From Symsagittifera roscoffensis (taxonomy: Eukaryota > Xenacoelomorpha > Acoela > Convolutidae), in NCBI RefSeq assembly GCF_963678635.1, contig NC_087071.1, positions 9,347,842 to 9,411,841 on the forward strand: 64,000 nucleotides of DNA, given 5' to 3'. Under the pieces are notes generated by a model, which was not told the DNA's origin, ran no database searches, and saw nothing but the letters and a program-made list of their open reading frames with translations. The translations under genes and the position numbers were made by a program. Positions 10,565 to 22,809 of the stretch are shown piece after piece (positions within the stretch are counted from its first letter, which is position 1; every line of letters begins with the position of its first letter).

Positions 10565-11545
10565 TTATGAAATTTTGAGCGCAGGTCAGGGCAGCGCAAG
10601 GCAAGGAGGGCGGGAAAGCGTAAGCGTAAGGCAGGCTGGCGCAAGGCAAGGAGGGGTTGAGCGACGCAAGGCAAGGAGGGGCAGATCAACGCAAGGCAAG
10701 CAGGGGCAGGGCAGCGCAAGGCAAGGAGGGGCAGGGTAGCGCAAGGCAAAAATGGGAAGGGCAACGCTAGGCAAACAGGGGCAGGGCAGCGTAAGGTACA
10801 AAGGGACTGGGCAAAGAAAATATGCAGGGAAGGCAGCGCAAAGCAAGGCAAGGAGGGGAGTGGCAGCGCAAGGCAAAGAGGAGCATGACAGGGCATTTCA
10901 ATGCAAGGTAGCGCAAGGCACGGAATTATAATGGTAGTCCAAGGCAAGGAAAGGCAAAACCGAGCGGCCCAAGACAAGGCTGTGCAGGGTAGCGGAAGGA
11001 GGGGCAAAGCAGGACAAGGCAAAGAAGAGTATGGCAGCTCAAAGCAAAACAGCGAAGCGCAAAACAAAGCAGGGTACAAAAAGTAAGGTAGAGAAGCGCA
11101 AGGCAGGGCAGCGCAAGTCATGACAGGGAAAGGCAGCGAAGCGCAAGGTAGGGCAAAGCAAATCAGTGGAAGGAGGGGCAAGGCAGGGCAGGTTGATGAG
11201 CAGAGTAAGGCATGTTGAGCAGAGCAGCCAAGTACAAGGTAGCACAAGACAAACTGGGGCAGCACAGAACACGGCCACGTAGGGCAGCGCAGTGCAACGA
11301 GCTTGGCAGGGCACCGCGAAGCAAGGCAGAGCTGTGCATTGCAGAACAAGGCAGGGCAGCGCAAGGTAAGGCGAGGTAGAGCATCCCAGCGCCGGGAAGG
11401 AGAAGGAGCATACCAGGGCAGCGCAAAGCAAGGTGTAGTATAGCAAAATAAGACGGGATGGCGCAAGGCAGAGTAGCGCAACCCGGCAAGGCAAGGTAGG
11501 GCAGCATTGGGCAAGCCAGGGCAGCGTAAGGCAAAGCAGAATAAG
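10565..11545. repeat. GC-rich, T-poor 25-bp minisatellite
   Basis: Degenerate tandem units close to 25 bp (GGCAGGGCAGCGCAAGGCAA + GGAGG). The plus strand is rich in G, A and C and almost free of T, in sharp contrast to the AT-rich flanks. Because units lack stop codons, several overlapping minus-strand frames stay open for 90-340 codons, reading as Leu/Pro/Ala/Cys-rich repeats; these are not taken as genes. The part from 11163 onward is also present at 16706-17085. Confidence 0.85.
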
Positions 11546-11739
11546 TTTTAAATAGAGATCTTAGGGCAGTTTTTTTTCGATTACAAAGCTCAGGTATTTG
11601 TAACCACATTCATTTCTTACGAAAGCTCTCGGAATTCAGTTTTTTGGCTCCTGTTTGATAAAAGCAGGTTATATAGAAATGTATGGCATTGGGTTTTTTT
11701 TGAGAAGCTTTGGAAATTTTTTTCCAAAAATTTAGTTCC

Positions 11740-12400
11740 CCTCAAGAACTACTCATTTTATTTTCGAAAAAGTGGTAACAAAGGGAAATCCGCCCATGCT
11801 CTGTGTGCCTGCAGAATTACCCAGTCTCTTTTTACATTCACTCACTTTCTACAGCCTTCGGAAATGTGTGTGGGGGAGTTTTTGTTGCATATTTTTGGAT
11901 TTTTCTACATTTTCACAAAATCTAATCTCACAAATGTAAGATTTTGATTTCAATCGAAAGGACGCGTTATGGGAAGCTCCCCTGCAGGAGCGGTTACGCC
12001 CTTTTTTTGAGCAAAAATCTATGGCTCTCGTAAAAGTCAAATGTTTCAATTTTTTGACCGTTTGATAAAACTTTTTCACTTTTCTCGGGAACTACAAACT
12101 CAAATCTGAGATTTTGGTTTCAATGGGTAAAAGGAATTGTGGGAAGCTCTCTTGCAAAAGCGGTAACGCCAATTTTTTTACACAACAAGTTACGATTCTC
12201 AAAACAGTCAAGTTTTCGATTTTTCTAATGTTTTTTAAAGCCTTTTATCTCTTCTCGAAAACAACTCAATGTGATATCAAGTATTTAATCGAGGCAACAA
12301 GTTGTGGAAAAGCTTCTTGCATAAAAGTCTACGCCTTCAATTTTGTACAGAAATTTTTGTGTCAAGAAAAATTCCAAAATCACAAAAGTATTCACTCATT
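11740..12400. repeat. About three ~170-bp tandem repeats
   Basis: Units begin near 11760, 11930 and 12100, with a partial one at 12270. They share GATTTTGATTTCAAT / GATTTTGGTTTCAAT, TGGGAAGCTC, GCGGTAACGCC and GTCAAGTTTTCGATTTTT. Repeated at 17284-17945 by the larger duplication. The open frames of 76 codons (-) and 96 codons (+) are identical in both large copies simply because the duplication is recent. Confidence 0.65.
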
Positions 12401-12539
12401 TTAATTGAGCAACAATTAAGTTTTTGGATGAAGCCCATCAATTAAATATTTTAAGTTATCTGTTTAATCCCGCATCAGTTCAAAAAATTCAAAAAATATT
12501 AAACAGGTACCTCCAGTTTTAGCTGGGACTCTAGTTTTC

Positions 12540-13910
12540 TTAATATTTAAAATTTCATATCCCAAAGAGGTTCGCAAAAAAATCATGTTTTCTTAAGCGA
12601 GCTATTCAAGCTAGGAAATAATTCAAGTTATTTCATAAAACGAATCGGTTCGCAAAAGTTGAACGTTTTCTATGCAAACTATTCAAGCTATGAAAACTTG
12701 CATATTTTTCAGAGCGCTAATCGCATCGCAAACAAAAATAATTTCTCAGCAAGCTTTAAAACTTTTAAGGTTTTCAATTAATTTTTTTCAAAAAACGGAT
12801 GGCAAAAAATTAATTCAAGGAGTGAAAATTTGAAAGGGTTCAAGTTTTTTTTATAGACCAAGTTTCAAAATTGAACAAATTGAGTCTTTATAGCCTGATT
12901 CGGTTCGCATCTTAGACAAGGTCCGTTCGCAAAGACTTGAAGTTGTTCTCAGCCAGCATTTCAATCTAAGCAATTTTGAAATCTCCCATTTTTTTAAATG
13001 AGCCAACCGGCTTACAAAAGTTAAAGCAAGCTTTTCAAGCTATGAAAATTTGAACTTCTTTCAGGTTAGTTCATAGATCGAATCGGTTTATGAGAATTTT
13101 AGATTTACTTAAAGAGCCATTCAACCTGTGAAGCAATTCAAGTTTTTTCATAAAATGAATCTGTTTGAAGTTCAAGCTCAAGTTTTCTAAGCAAACATTT
13201 CAAGATATGGAACGTTGAAATAATCGACGTTATTTTAAGAAACGAATCGGTTTGCAAAAAAATTCAAGTTATCTAAGCAAGCTGCTAAAGTTATGATAAT
13301 ATGACCTGATTCAAGTTATTTCGTAGACCAAATTGGTTTGCAAAAGTTACAGTTACCCTTTTCAAGCTTTTCAAGTAATGAAATTTAAAAATATTTCAAG
13401 TTGCTTCAAAAAAAAAGAATTAACAAAAAGTTAAAGTTTTTCTAATTAAGCTATCAAAGTTTTGATGATTCGAATTGAACAAATCGGTCTGCAAAAAATC
13501 TCAGCTATTGTGAGCTAGCTATTCAAGCTCTGAAACTTTGAATCTTTTCAGGTTATTTCATAAACCGAATCGGTTCATGAAAAACTTAAGGTTGTCGGGG
13601 CAAGCTATTCAAGCCATGAAACTTTGAAACACTTGAACTTTATTCATAAGTCGGATCCATTCCTTCAAAAAATTAGTTTCTCGAAGCATGGAGGTTGCTG
13701 CTCAATTGATTTGTTTCAGACTGAAATAAATCTAGGAACGCAAAATTTTTTGAGAAGAAGTGAGCAGATAATGTCTAGTCTTGAAGTTGAATCATTTTGT
13801 TAACACAGTTTCGCGGTCCTGTGAATGATTCGTAGAGGTTCTGCTCTAAGCATTTTTAAAAGTTGCGCTCCATAGCCTCTTAAACATGAGGCCTTTTGCA
13901 GAAAACATGT
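12540..13910. repeat. Satellite block inside duplication copy 1
   Basis: Same degenerate ~90-bp satellite as 7850-10110, ending in the higher-order terminal segment (13640-13910). Confidence 0.75.
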
Positions 13911-14553
13911 CATTCATTTGAAGTGCTGCAAGTTCTCATTAACGCAGACCGAGGTTGTAGTGTTATAGACTACAACGAAAGAATTTTGGTACTTCCAATT
14001 TTCAGACAGTGGAGATGCGTCCGGAATGGCGCTACCCAAAAAAACTTGAGTACGACCGGCGCGACCGAAGAAAAACGCAACGCGAGAGTTGCGACCGACG
14101 GATATTTAAGGTGAACGGCGTGACTTTTGCAACAATTTGCAACATTTCAAAATTATGATATATTAATAGGACAATTCGAACCGAATTACAATTTGAAAAT
14201 TTCTGCCAAGTAAACTGAACAACACGTGTTTTTCAAAAAAAATTCGCTTGCCAAGACATATAATTTTCAATTTTGATTTTTCCGTATTTGTAATAGTTAT
14301 GTGAGATCCTACGAGGTATCTTGTTGCAAAACTAATTGGCAATTCAAAAAATGCTTTTTCCTTGCTTTGAACAAACAGTTTCTTGCTTTGTTTTGTGCAA
14401 CTGAGAGCGGTTCTCGATTTAGTACTTTGAACTCTCAGCTGTGTTTCAAAAGTCTCTAATCTAATGACCTTGGACACTTATGAAATTTAAATAGTTTTAG
14501 CACTGAAGATTACGGTTACATCAGCTTTACTGCTGTTGCAGAAGCAGTATCAC

Positions 14554-14575
14554 ATACCCCCTCAAAGGAAACATT
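14554..14575 (-). promoter_or_regulatory. Putative polypurine tract and 3' LTR start (duplication copy 1)
   Basis: On the minus strand GTTTCCTTTGAGGGGGTA is followed by TGTGATACTGC, the usual arrangement of a polypurine tract before a TG-starting 3' LTR, about 240 bp beyond the pol tail. The LTR's far end and a matching 5' LTR were not found. Confidence 0.35.
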
Positions 14576-14810
14576 TTTCTGATACAAGAAATAATTTATA
14601 ATAGCCAGAGTTTTTTAAAGCTCAGTTTTTAAAAGTTCAGTGATTGTCGGGTTGCAAAATTAGCTATTCCTTCAATTTTTATCCAATTCTATCCTCCAGC
14701 TAGGGCTCCAGTTCACTCCTTTGTCCAACGTGGCATATCCGAATTTTCTTCTGAAGAGAAATCTCTCCAGTAGCCCCAATCTCGACTCTATTAACTTGTC
14801 ATTCCGTGCC

Positions 14811-16705
14811 CTAAACTCTGTTAACCGCCTTTAAGAGTGCTCCTCCTGATAGTTCTTCTGAAATTTCCCTGATGGAATGCTTTACTGGGTCCCCAAAACG
14901 TTGTGGCTCTTTGCTCTTGGTTTGTCGGGAGCTTCTTATGACCCCTGCGTCTTCCACGCTGGAGTCATCTGATGCCCCCTTTGGAGGTTCGAATTTATCA
15001 TCTCTTTATCCGACTGTTTGGTTTTTCCCTCGAAGTTCGTCTGCCACCTGCTGTACCTACCTCTTGAGTACTTGATCTGCCAGATTTTCCCACTCCTCCG
15101 GTGCAAAGTTTCTATTTTGGAATATATCCAGAATATCTTCGGGTTTAGTGGCCAAATTTATCTTCTTCAGTTTCGTTTTCTGTTTGCTTCTGGGGGTTGA
15201 AACTGATTGTGTGTTGATGTCCGTGGCAGCTGAAGTAGCAGTTTGTTTAGCGGGTGGTTCCGGCTTTTCTTTATCCTCTTGTTTTTCGGTCTTTGATTTC
15301 CTCTCCGTTTTCTTTACTGCGACCTCTTCTTGTGTTTTCGGTCCACTCGACGAACTCGGTCCCCCGTATTTGGATTAGCTCTCTTGATGGCGAGGTTTAG
15401 GCCTCCCCCTCCCCTGATTAAGTGTCTTTTACTAGAAGTTACTACGGTTTGGCTTTGTTGAAACCAGTCTATAGGGTTTACAAAGTCTGCTTTCTCCACC
15501 TGCTGTCGCAGTTCGTCATCAGAATCGCTTTCCTCCAGCTTTCCAGGAGAACTGATCTTCTGCAGCTTCTTGCGTGGTTCTGCTGACGGGCTTTTCCCTG
15601 CTCCCTGAACCTGGTCTTGTGCTAGGTTGATTTTCGCGTGTGCTATGTTTGATTTCCGGTATCTTGATCCTGCAAAAGTCTTTAATGTCGATCCTTTTTC
15701 CGCTGTTATTTACCCTTTTAACGACTTCTTGAGCGCTTGCCAGCTCTTCCTTAAGTCGTCTTTACGCAGAATCGTTTTTTTTTGGAGAGTGTGTAGTTTC
15801 TTCTACTTTATTCTCTGTGAATCCCTTCTCCTAAGAGTAAATCATCTTTCATCGGAGCTCAAGGTTTGATTATCTAGTTGTGTCCACAATTCTTTGAATA
15901 TTGTTCTTCGCTGCATCCCTACGCTCCTCTTTCCACCGATTGTTTGCCTCCAACAGCTCCTTGAGTGCTTTCGCTCTCTGGCGGTCCCCTTTTTTTGCAG
16001 AGTTGCTGTTTGTACAGCGGGCTGGTTTTTCTGCTGAGCTCTCCTTTTTTTACGATTTTCAGGTTCTCACTGGATTGATCGATCCTCTGTTTGAGCTGTG
16101 ACGCCGTCTAAATAGTCAGAATTAGTTATAAACTTGTCACGTAGGATTTTAATTTCATTTTTTAAAAGTCTGCCGAAGTGTGCATGAAATGGAAATGGAG
16201 ATACTTGAATAGTTTTCTGTTTGTTCCACCGTAAATCACGAATTTTTGTCTTAAGGCAGAGTTTGATCGATCGTTTATTTTCTTCTAATAACATTACATC
16301 CAGTCTTCGTTTTATTGTTTGTATAGTTTGTTCTACTAGTCCACAACCCCGATGGTCACCAACCGGACAGAATTTTTGTTCAATATTGTTTTCCTTTGAA
16401 GCCTGAAAATTGGTCGGATCGGATCGATTCTGGAATGCCATGTGTGTCAAGGTAGGTTCGCAAAAATTTTACCGCACAATTTTCACTCGTTGATTTAGAT
16501 GAAAATTTCGAGGATTGATCTATAGCTACATGAAGATAGACTTTTTCCATGGTGATTTTCTAACAGTCCCGCATAATCTAATCGTACTTCTTGGCCCAAC
16601 TGCGTAAGCAGTGGTAGAGGTTTTGACGAATTTTTTGGAATTAGGTATTTTGCGTTCTTGCCATATCTGGTGCAATTACAGCATTCTCCGCAAGGATCCT
16701 ATGTC
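14811..16705 (-). pseudogene. Ty3/gypsy integrase C-terminal part and pol tail, duplicate copy
   Basis: The minus-strand frames read, from 16705 leftwards: the cysteine half of the integrase zinc-binding domain (LCNCTRYGKN in copy 2), the integrase core with RSDQ, then GLVEQTIQTIKRR (the catalytic Glu region) in a 127-codon frame at 16067-16450, and a Ser/Arg-rich pol tail with SSRQTK...PQRFGDPVKH near the end. Integrase inserts retroelement cDNA into chromosomes. The frames are broken by stops and shifts and the 5' side is cut off by the duplication junction, so it is not functional. A 12-bp deletion relative to copy 2 lies near 16500. Confidence 0.8.
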
Positions 16706-18084
16706 TCAGTGGAAGGAGGGGCAAGGCAGGGCAGGTTGATGAGCAGAGTAAGGCATGTTGAGCAGAGCAGCCAAGTACAAGGTAGCACAAGACAAACTGG
16801 GGCAGCACAGAACACGGCCACGTAGGGCAGCGCAGTGCAACGAGCTTGGCAGGGCACCGCGAAGCAAGGCAGAGCTGCGCATTGCAGAACAAGGCAGGGC
16901 AGCGCAAGGTAAGGCGAGGTAGAGCATCCCAGCGCCGGGAAGGAGAAGGAGCATACCAGGGCAGCGCAAAGCAAGGTGTAGTATAGCAAAATAAGACGGG
17001 ATGGCGCAAGGCGGAGTAGCGCAACCCGGCAAGGCAAGGTATGGCAGCATTGGGCAAGCCAGGGCAGCGTAAGGCAAAGCAGAATAAGTTTTAAATAGAG
17101 ATCTTAGGGCAGTTTTTTTTCGATTACAAAGCTCAGGTATTTGTAACCACATTCATTTCTTACAAAAGCTCTCGGAATTCAGTTTTTTTGGCTCCTGTTT
17201 GATAAAAGCAGGTTATATAGAAATGTATGGCATTGGGTTTTTTTTGAGAAGCTTTGGAAATTTTTTTCCAAAAATTTAGTTCCCCTCAAGAACTACTCAT
17301 TCTATTTTCGAAAAAGTGGTAACAAAGGGAAATCCGCCCATGCTCTGTGTGCCTGCATAATTACCCAGTCTCTTTTTACATTCACTCACTTTCTACAGCC
17401 TTCGGAAATGTGTGTGGGGGAGTTTTTGTTGCATATTTTTGGATTTTTCTACATTTTCACAAAATCTAATCTCACAAATGTAAGATTTTGATTTCAATCG
17501 AAAGGACGCGTTATGGGAAGCTCCCCTGCAGGAGCGGTTACGCCCTTTTTTTGAGCAAAAATCTATGGCTCTCGTAAAAGTCAAATGTTTCAATTTTTTG
17601 ACCGTTTGATAAAACTTTTTCACTTTTCTCGGGAACTACAAACTCAAATCTGAGATTTTGGTTTCAATGGGTAAAAGGAATTGTGGGAAGCTCTCTTGCA
17701 AAAGCGGTAACGCCAATTTTTTTACACAACAAGTTACGATTCTCAAAACAGTCAAGTTTTCGATTTTTCTAATGTTTTTTAAAGCCTTTTATCTCTTCTC
17801 GAAAACAACTCAATGTGATATCAAGTATTTAATCGAGGCAACAAGTTGTGGAAAAGCTTCTTGCATAAAAGTCTACGCCTTCAATTTTGTACAGAAATTT
17901 TTGTGTCAAGAAAAATTCCAAAATCACAAAAGTATTCACTCATTTTAATTGAGCAACAATTAAGTTTTTGGATGAAGCCCATCAATTAAATATTTTAAGT
18001 TATCTGTTTAATCCCGCATCAGTTCAAAAAATTCAAAAAATATTAAACAGGTACCTCCAGTTTTAGCTGGGACTCTAGTTTTCT

Positions 18085-19455
18085 TAATATTTAAAATTTC
18101 ATATCCCAAAGAGGTTCGCAAAAAAATCATGTTTTCTTAAGCGAGCTATTCAAGCTAGGAAATAATTCAAGTTATTTCATAAAACGAATCGGTTCGCAAA
18201 AGTTGAACGTTTTCTATGCAAACTATTCAAGCTATGAAAACTTGCATATTTTTCAGAGCGCTAATCGCATCGCAAACAAAAATAATTTCTCAGCAAGCTT
18301 TAAAACTTTTAAGGTTTTCAATTAATTTTTTTCAAAAAACGGATGGCAAAAAATTAATTCAAGGAGTGAAAATTTGAAAGGGTTCAAGTTTTTTTTATAG
18401 ACCAAGTTTCAAAATTGAACAAATTGAGTCTTTATAGCCTGATTCGGTTCGCATCTTAGACAAGGTCCGTTCGCAAAGACTTGAAGTTGTTCTCAGCCAG
18501 CATTTCAATCTAAGCAATTTTGAAATCTCCCATTTTTTTAAATGAGCCAACCGGCTTACAAAAGTTAAAGCAAGCTTTTCAAGCTATGAAAATTTGAACT
18601 TCTTTCAGGTTAGTTCATAGATCGAATCGGTTTATGAGAATTTTAGATTTACTTAAAGAGCCATTCAACCTGTGAAGCAATTCAAGTTTTTTCATAAAAT
18701 GAATCTGTTTGAAGTTCAAGTTCAAGTTTTCTAAGCAAACATTTCAAGATATGGAACGTTGAAATAATCGACGTTATTTTAAGAAACGAATCGGTTTGCA
18801 AAAAAATTCAAGTTATCTAAGCAAGCTGCTAAAGTTATGTTAATATGACCTGATTCAAGTTATTTCGTAGACCAAATTGGTTTGCAAAAGTTACAGTTAC
18901 CCTTTTCAAGCTTTTCAAGTAATGAAATTTAAAAATATTTCAAGTTGCTTCAAAAAAAAAGAATTAACAAAAAGTTAAAGTTTTTCTAATTAAGCTATCA
19001 AAATTTTGATGATTCGAATTGAACAAATTGGTCTGCAAAAAATCTCAGCTATTGTGAGCAAGCTATTCAAGCTATGAAACTTTGAATCTTTTCAGGTTAT
19101 TTCATAAACCGAATCGGTTCATGAAAAACTTAAGGTTGTCGGGGCAAGCTATTCAAGCCATGAAACTTTGAAACACTTGAACTTTATTCATAAGTCGGAT
19201 CCATTCCTTCAAAAAATTAGTTTCTCGAAGCATGGAGGTTGCTGCTCAATTGATTTGTTTCAGACTGAAATAAATCTAGGAACGCAAAATTTTTTGAGAA
19301 GAAGTGAGCAGATAATGTCTAGTCTTGAAGTTGAATCATTTTGTTAACACAGTTTCGCGGTCCTGTGAATGATTCGTAGAGGTTCTGCTCTAAGCATTTT
19401 TAAAAGTTGCGCTCCATAGCCTCTTAAACATGAGACCTTTTGCAGAAAACATGTC
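18085..19455. repeat. Satellite block inside duplication copy 2
   Basis: Near-identical to 12540-13910, offset by 5544. Confidence 0.85.
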
Positions 19456-20097
19456 ATTCATTTGAAGTGCTGCAAGTTCTCATTAACGCAGACCGAGGAT
19501 GTAGTGTTATAGACTACAAAGAAAGAATTTTGGTACTTCCAATTTTCAGACAGTGGAGATGCGTCCAGAATGGCGCTACCCAAAAAAACTTGAGTACGAC
19601 CGGCGCGACCGAAGAAAAACGCAACGCGAGAGTTGCGACCGACGGATATTTAAGGTGAACGGCGTGACTTTTGCAACAATTTGCAACATTTCAAAAATAT
19701 GATATATTAATTGGACAATTCGAACCGAATTACAATTTGAAAATTTCTGCCAAGTAAACTGAACAACACGTGTTTTTCAAAAAAAATTCGCTTGCCAAGA
19801 CATATAATTTTCAATTTTGATTTTTCCGTATTTGTAATAGTTATGTGAGATCCTACGAGGTATCTTGTTGCAAAACTAATTGGCAATTCAAAAAATGCTT
19901 TTTCCTTGCTTTGAACAAACAGTTTCTTGCTTTGTTTTTTGCAACTGAGAGCGGTTCTCGATTTAGTACTTTGAACTCTCATTTGTGTATCAAAAGTCTC
20001 TAATCTAATGACCTTGGACACTTATGAAATTAAAACAGTTTTAGCACTGAAGATTACGGTTACATCAGCATTACTGCTGTTGCAGAAGCAGTATCAC

Positions 20098-20119
20098 ATA
20101 CCCCCTCAAAGGAAACATT
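20098..20119 (-). promoter_or_regulatory. Putative polypurine tract and 3' LTR start (duplication copy 2)
   Basis: Identical counterpart of 14554-14575, beyond the pol tail that ends near 20355. Confidence 0.35.
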
Positions 20120-20354
20120 TTTCTGATACAAGAAATAATTTATAATAGCCAGAGTTTTTTAAAGCTCAGTTTTTAAAAGTTCAGTGATTGTCGGGTTGCA
20201 AAATTGTCTATTCCTTCAATTTTTATCCAATTCTATCCTCCAGCTAGGGCTCCAGTTCACTCCTTTGTCCAACGTGGCATATCCGAATTTTCTTCTGAAG
20301 AGAAATCTCTCCAGTAGCCCCAATCTCGACTCTATTAACTTGTCATTCCGTGCC

Positions 20355-22809
20355 CTAAACTCTGTTAACCGCCTTTAAGAGTGCTCCTCCTGATAGTTCT
20401 TCTGAAATTTCCCTGATGGAATGCTTTACTGGGTCCCCAAAACGTTGTGGCTCTTTGCTCTTGGTTTGTCGGGAGCTTCTTATGACCCCTGCGTCTTCCA
20501 CGCTGGAGTCATCTGATGCCCCCTTTGGAGGTTCGAATTTATCATCTCTTTCTCCGACTGTTTGGTTTTTCCCTCGAAGTTCGTCTGACACCTGATGTAC
20601 CTACCTCTTGAGTACTTGATCTGCCAGATTTTCCCACTCCTCCGGTGCAAAGTTTCTATTTTGGAATATATCCAGAATATCTTCGGGTTTAGTGGCCAAA
20701 TTTATCTTCTTCAGTTTCGTTTTCTGTTTGCTTCTGGGGGTTGAAACTGATTGTGTGTTGATGTCCGTGGCAGCTGAAGTAGCAGTTTGTTTAGCGGGTG
20801 ATTCCGGCTTTTCTTTATCCTCTTGTTTTTCGGTCTTTGATTTCCTCTCCGTTTTCTTTACTGCGACCTCTTCTTGTGTTTTTGGTCCACTCGACGAACT
20901 CGGTCCCCCGTATTTGGTTTAGCTCTCTTGATGGCGAGGTTTAGGCCTCCCGCTCCCCTGATTAAGTGTCTTTTACTAGAAGTTACTACGGTTTGGCTTT
21001 GTTGAAACCAGTCTATAGGGTTTACAAAGTCTGCTTTCTCCACCTGCTGTCGCAGTTCGTCATCAGAATCGCTTTCCTCCAGCTTTCCAGGAGAACTGAT
21101 CTTCTGCAGCTTCTTGCGTGGTTCTGCTGACGGGCTTTTCCCTGCTCCCTGAACCTGGTCTTGTGCTAGGTTGATTTTCGCGTGTACTATGTTTGATTTC
21201 CGGTATCTTGATCCTGCAAAAGTCTTTAATGTCGATCCTTTTTCCGCTGTTATTTACCCTTTTAACGACTTCTTGAGCGCTTGCCAGCTCTTCCTTAAGT
21301 CGTCTTTACGCAGAATCGTTTTTTTGGAGAGTGTGTAGTTTCTTCTACTTTATTCTCTGTGAATCCCTTCTCCTAAGAGTAAATCATCTTTCATCGGAGC
21401 TCAAGGTTTGATTATCTAGTTGTGTCCACAATTCTTTGAATTTTGTTCTTCGCTGCATCCCTACGCTCCTCTTTCCACCGATTGTTCGCCTCCGACAGCT
21501 CCTTGAGTGCTTTCGCTCTCTGGCGGTCCCCTTTTTTGCAGAGTTGCTGTTTGTACAGCGGGCTGGTGTTTCTGCTGAGCTCTCCTTTTTTTTACGATTT
21601 TCAGGTTCTCACTGGATTGATCGATCCTCTGTTTGAGCTGTGACGCCGTCTAAATAGTCAGAATTAGTTATAAACTTGTCACGTAGGATTTTAATTTCAT
21701 TTTTTAAAAGTCTGCCGAAGTGTGCATGAAATGGAAATGGAGATACTTGAATAGTTTTCTGTTTGTTCCACCGTAAATCACGAATTTTTGTCTTAAGGCA
21801 GAGTTTGATCGATCGTTTATTTTCTTCTAATAACATTACATCCAGTCTTCGTTTTATTGTTTGTATAGTTTGTTCTACTAGTCCACAACCCCGATGGTCA
21901 CCAACCGGACAGAATTTTTGTTCAATATTGTTTTCCTTTGAAGCCTGAAAATTGGTCGGATCGGATCGATTCTGGAATGCCATGTGTGTCAAGGTAGGTT
22001 CGCAAAAATTTTACCGCACACTTTTCACTCGTTGATTTAGTAATTTTTACCGATGAAAATTTCGAGGATTGATCTATAGCTACATGAAGATAGACTTTTT
22101 CCATGGTGATTTTCTAACAGTCCCGCATAATCTAATCGTACTTCTTGGCCCAACTGCGTAAGCAGTGGTAGAGGTTTTGACGAATTTTTTGGAATTAGGT
22201 ATTTTGCGTTCTTGCCATATCTGGTGCAATTACAGAGCACTCTCCGCAAGGATCCTATGTCTTTGTGCATATGCGGCCACCACAGGTATCGTGAGACTCC
22301 AAGCATGGGTTCTTGCCCCGGGTGTCCTCGATGGATTCTTTTGAGTACTGCTTGTCGCAATTGTGCTGGTTTTGCCAGTCTGTTATCCACCAGAATGCAG
22401 TCGTCTTGCACCGCCATCTGCGACCACAGAGGATTAGTGTATGGTCCCATTAGCTCGAATCCTCGTTTTATTAATCGTCTGAGCCGATCCATCCAGTTGT
22501 CCTCTGATGTCAGCTCTGCTAGAAGGCTCTTGCCTAAAAGTTTTGAAAGATTGTCCAATTGTCTATCGTGGATTGCCTTTGCAGCTTCTGTTCATCTCGT
22601 GACCTGTGTGTTTGTCTTCTTGGTGGCTTGATAGTACAAATTTCCTGTTCTCCGTCCATCTCATCTGTGGTCGTGAGGTCAACTTCAATCATCTGCAAAT
22701 CCTTCACTTGCGGTTGTGCCGGTGATATGCTTATTGGCGCTTGTACGCTCTCCTCCGTCGCCGCTTCCAGTTCTCGAGTGCTGCTTTTTGGTGTGCTGGA
22801 CTCCCCCAA
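20355..22809 (-). pseudogene. Integrase and pol C-terminal tail (main copy)
   Basis: A 173-codon frame (22037-22558) contains a linker, the H2C2 zinc-binding motif (HRGHPG, then CNC with one cysteine spacing altered: VLCNCTRYGKN) and the first catalytic Asp (LDYAG). The second Asp (RSDQ) is in a separate frame at 21922-22104, and the Glu (GLVEQTI) in another at 21609-21992. The residues of the D-D-E triad are therefore all present but spread over three frames. Upstream, 22534-22809 is a Ser/Thr/Glu-rich linker. Downstream the tail ends with a basic SSRQTK segment. The protein would integrate the element's cDNA, but the broken frames make it inactive here. Confidence 0.85.

Larger units (their letters stand above)
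11163..16705. repeat. 5543-bp tandem duplication, copy 1
   Basis: Direct repeat of 16706-22258. From left to right it contains the minisatellite end, three ~170-bp repeats, a satellite block, the retroelement's putative LTR start, the pol tail and part of integrase (antisense). Differences between copies are few single-base changes and small indels, plus a 12-bp integrase segment (TAATTTTTACCG) present only in copy 2 (about 22043-22054). The left break falls in the minisatellite. Confidence 0.95.
16706..22258. repeat. 5543-bp tandem duplication, copy 2
   Basis: The junction is visible at 16700-16710 (TATGTCT|CAGTGGAAGG), where integrase sequence runs directly into minisatellite. At the right end (22252-22261) the same integrase sequence continues as TATGTCTTTGTGC. 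Only 1-2 nt of homology is seen at the break. Near identity implies a recent event or an assembly duplication. Confidence 0.95.

Noticed and set aside
10480-11609. Long overlapping minus-strand ORFs (344, 151, 148 and 96 codons) rich in Leu, Pro, Ala and Cys
   Set aside because: They are open in several frames at once because the 25-bp minisatellite lacks stop codons; no domain, and the composition follows the repeat.
16641-17152. Three overlapping minus-strand ORFs in the second minisatellite copy
   Set aside because: Same repeat artefact, recreated by the 5.5-kb duplication.
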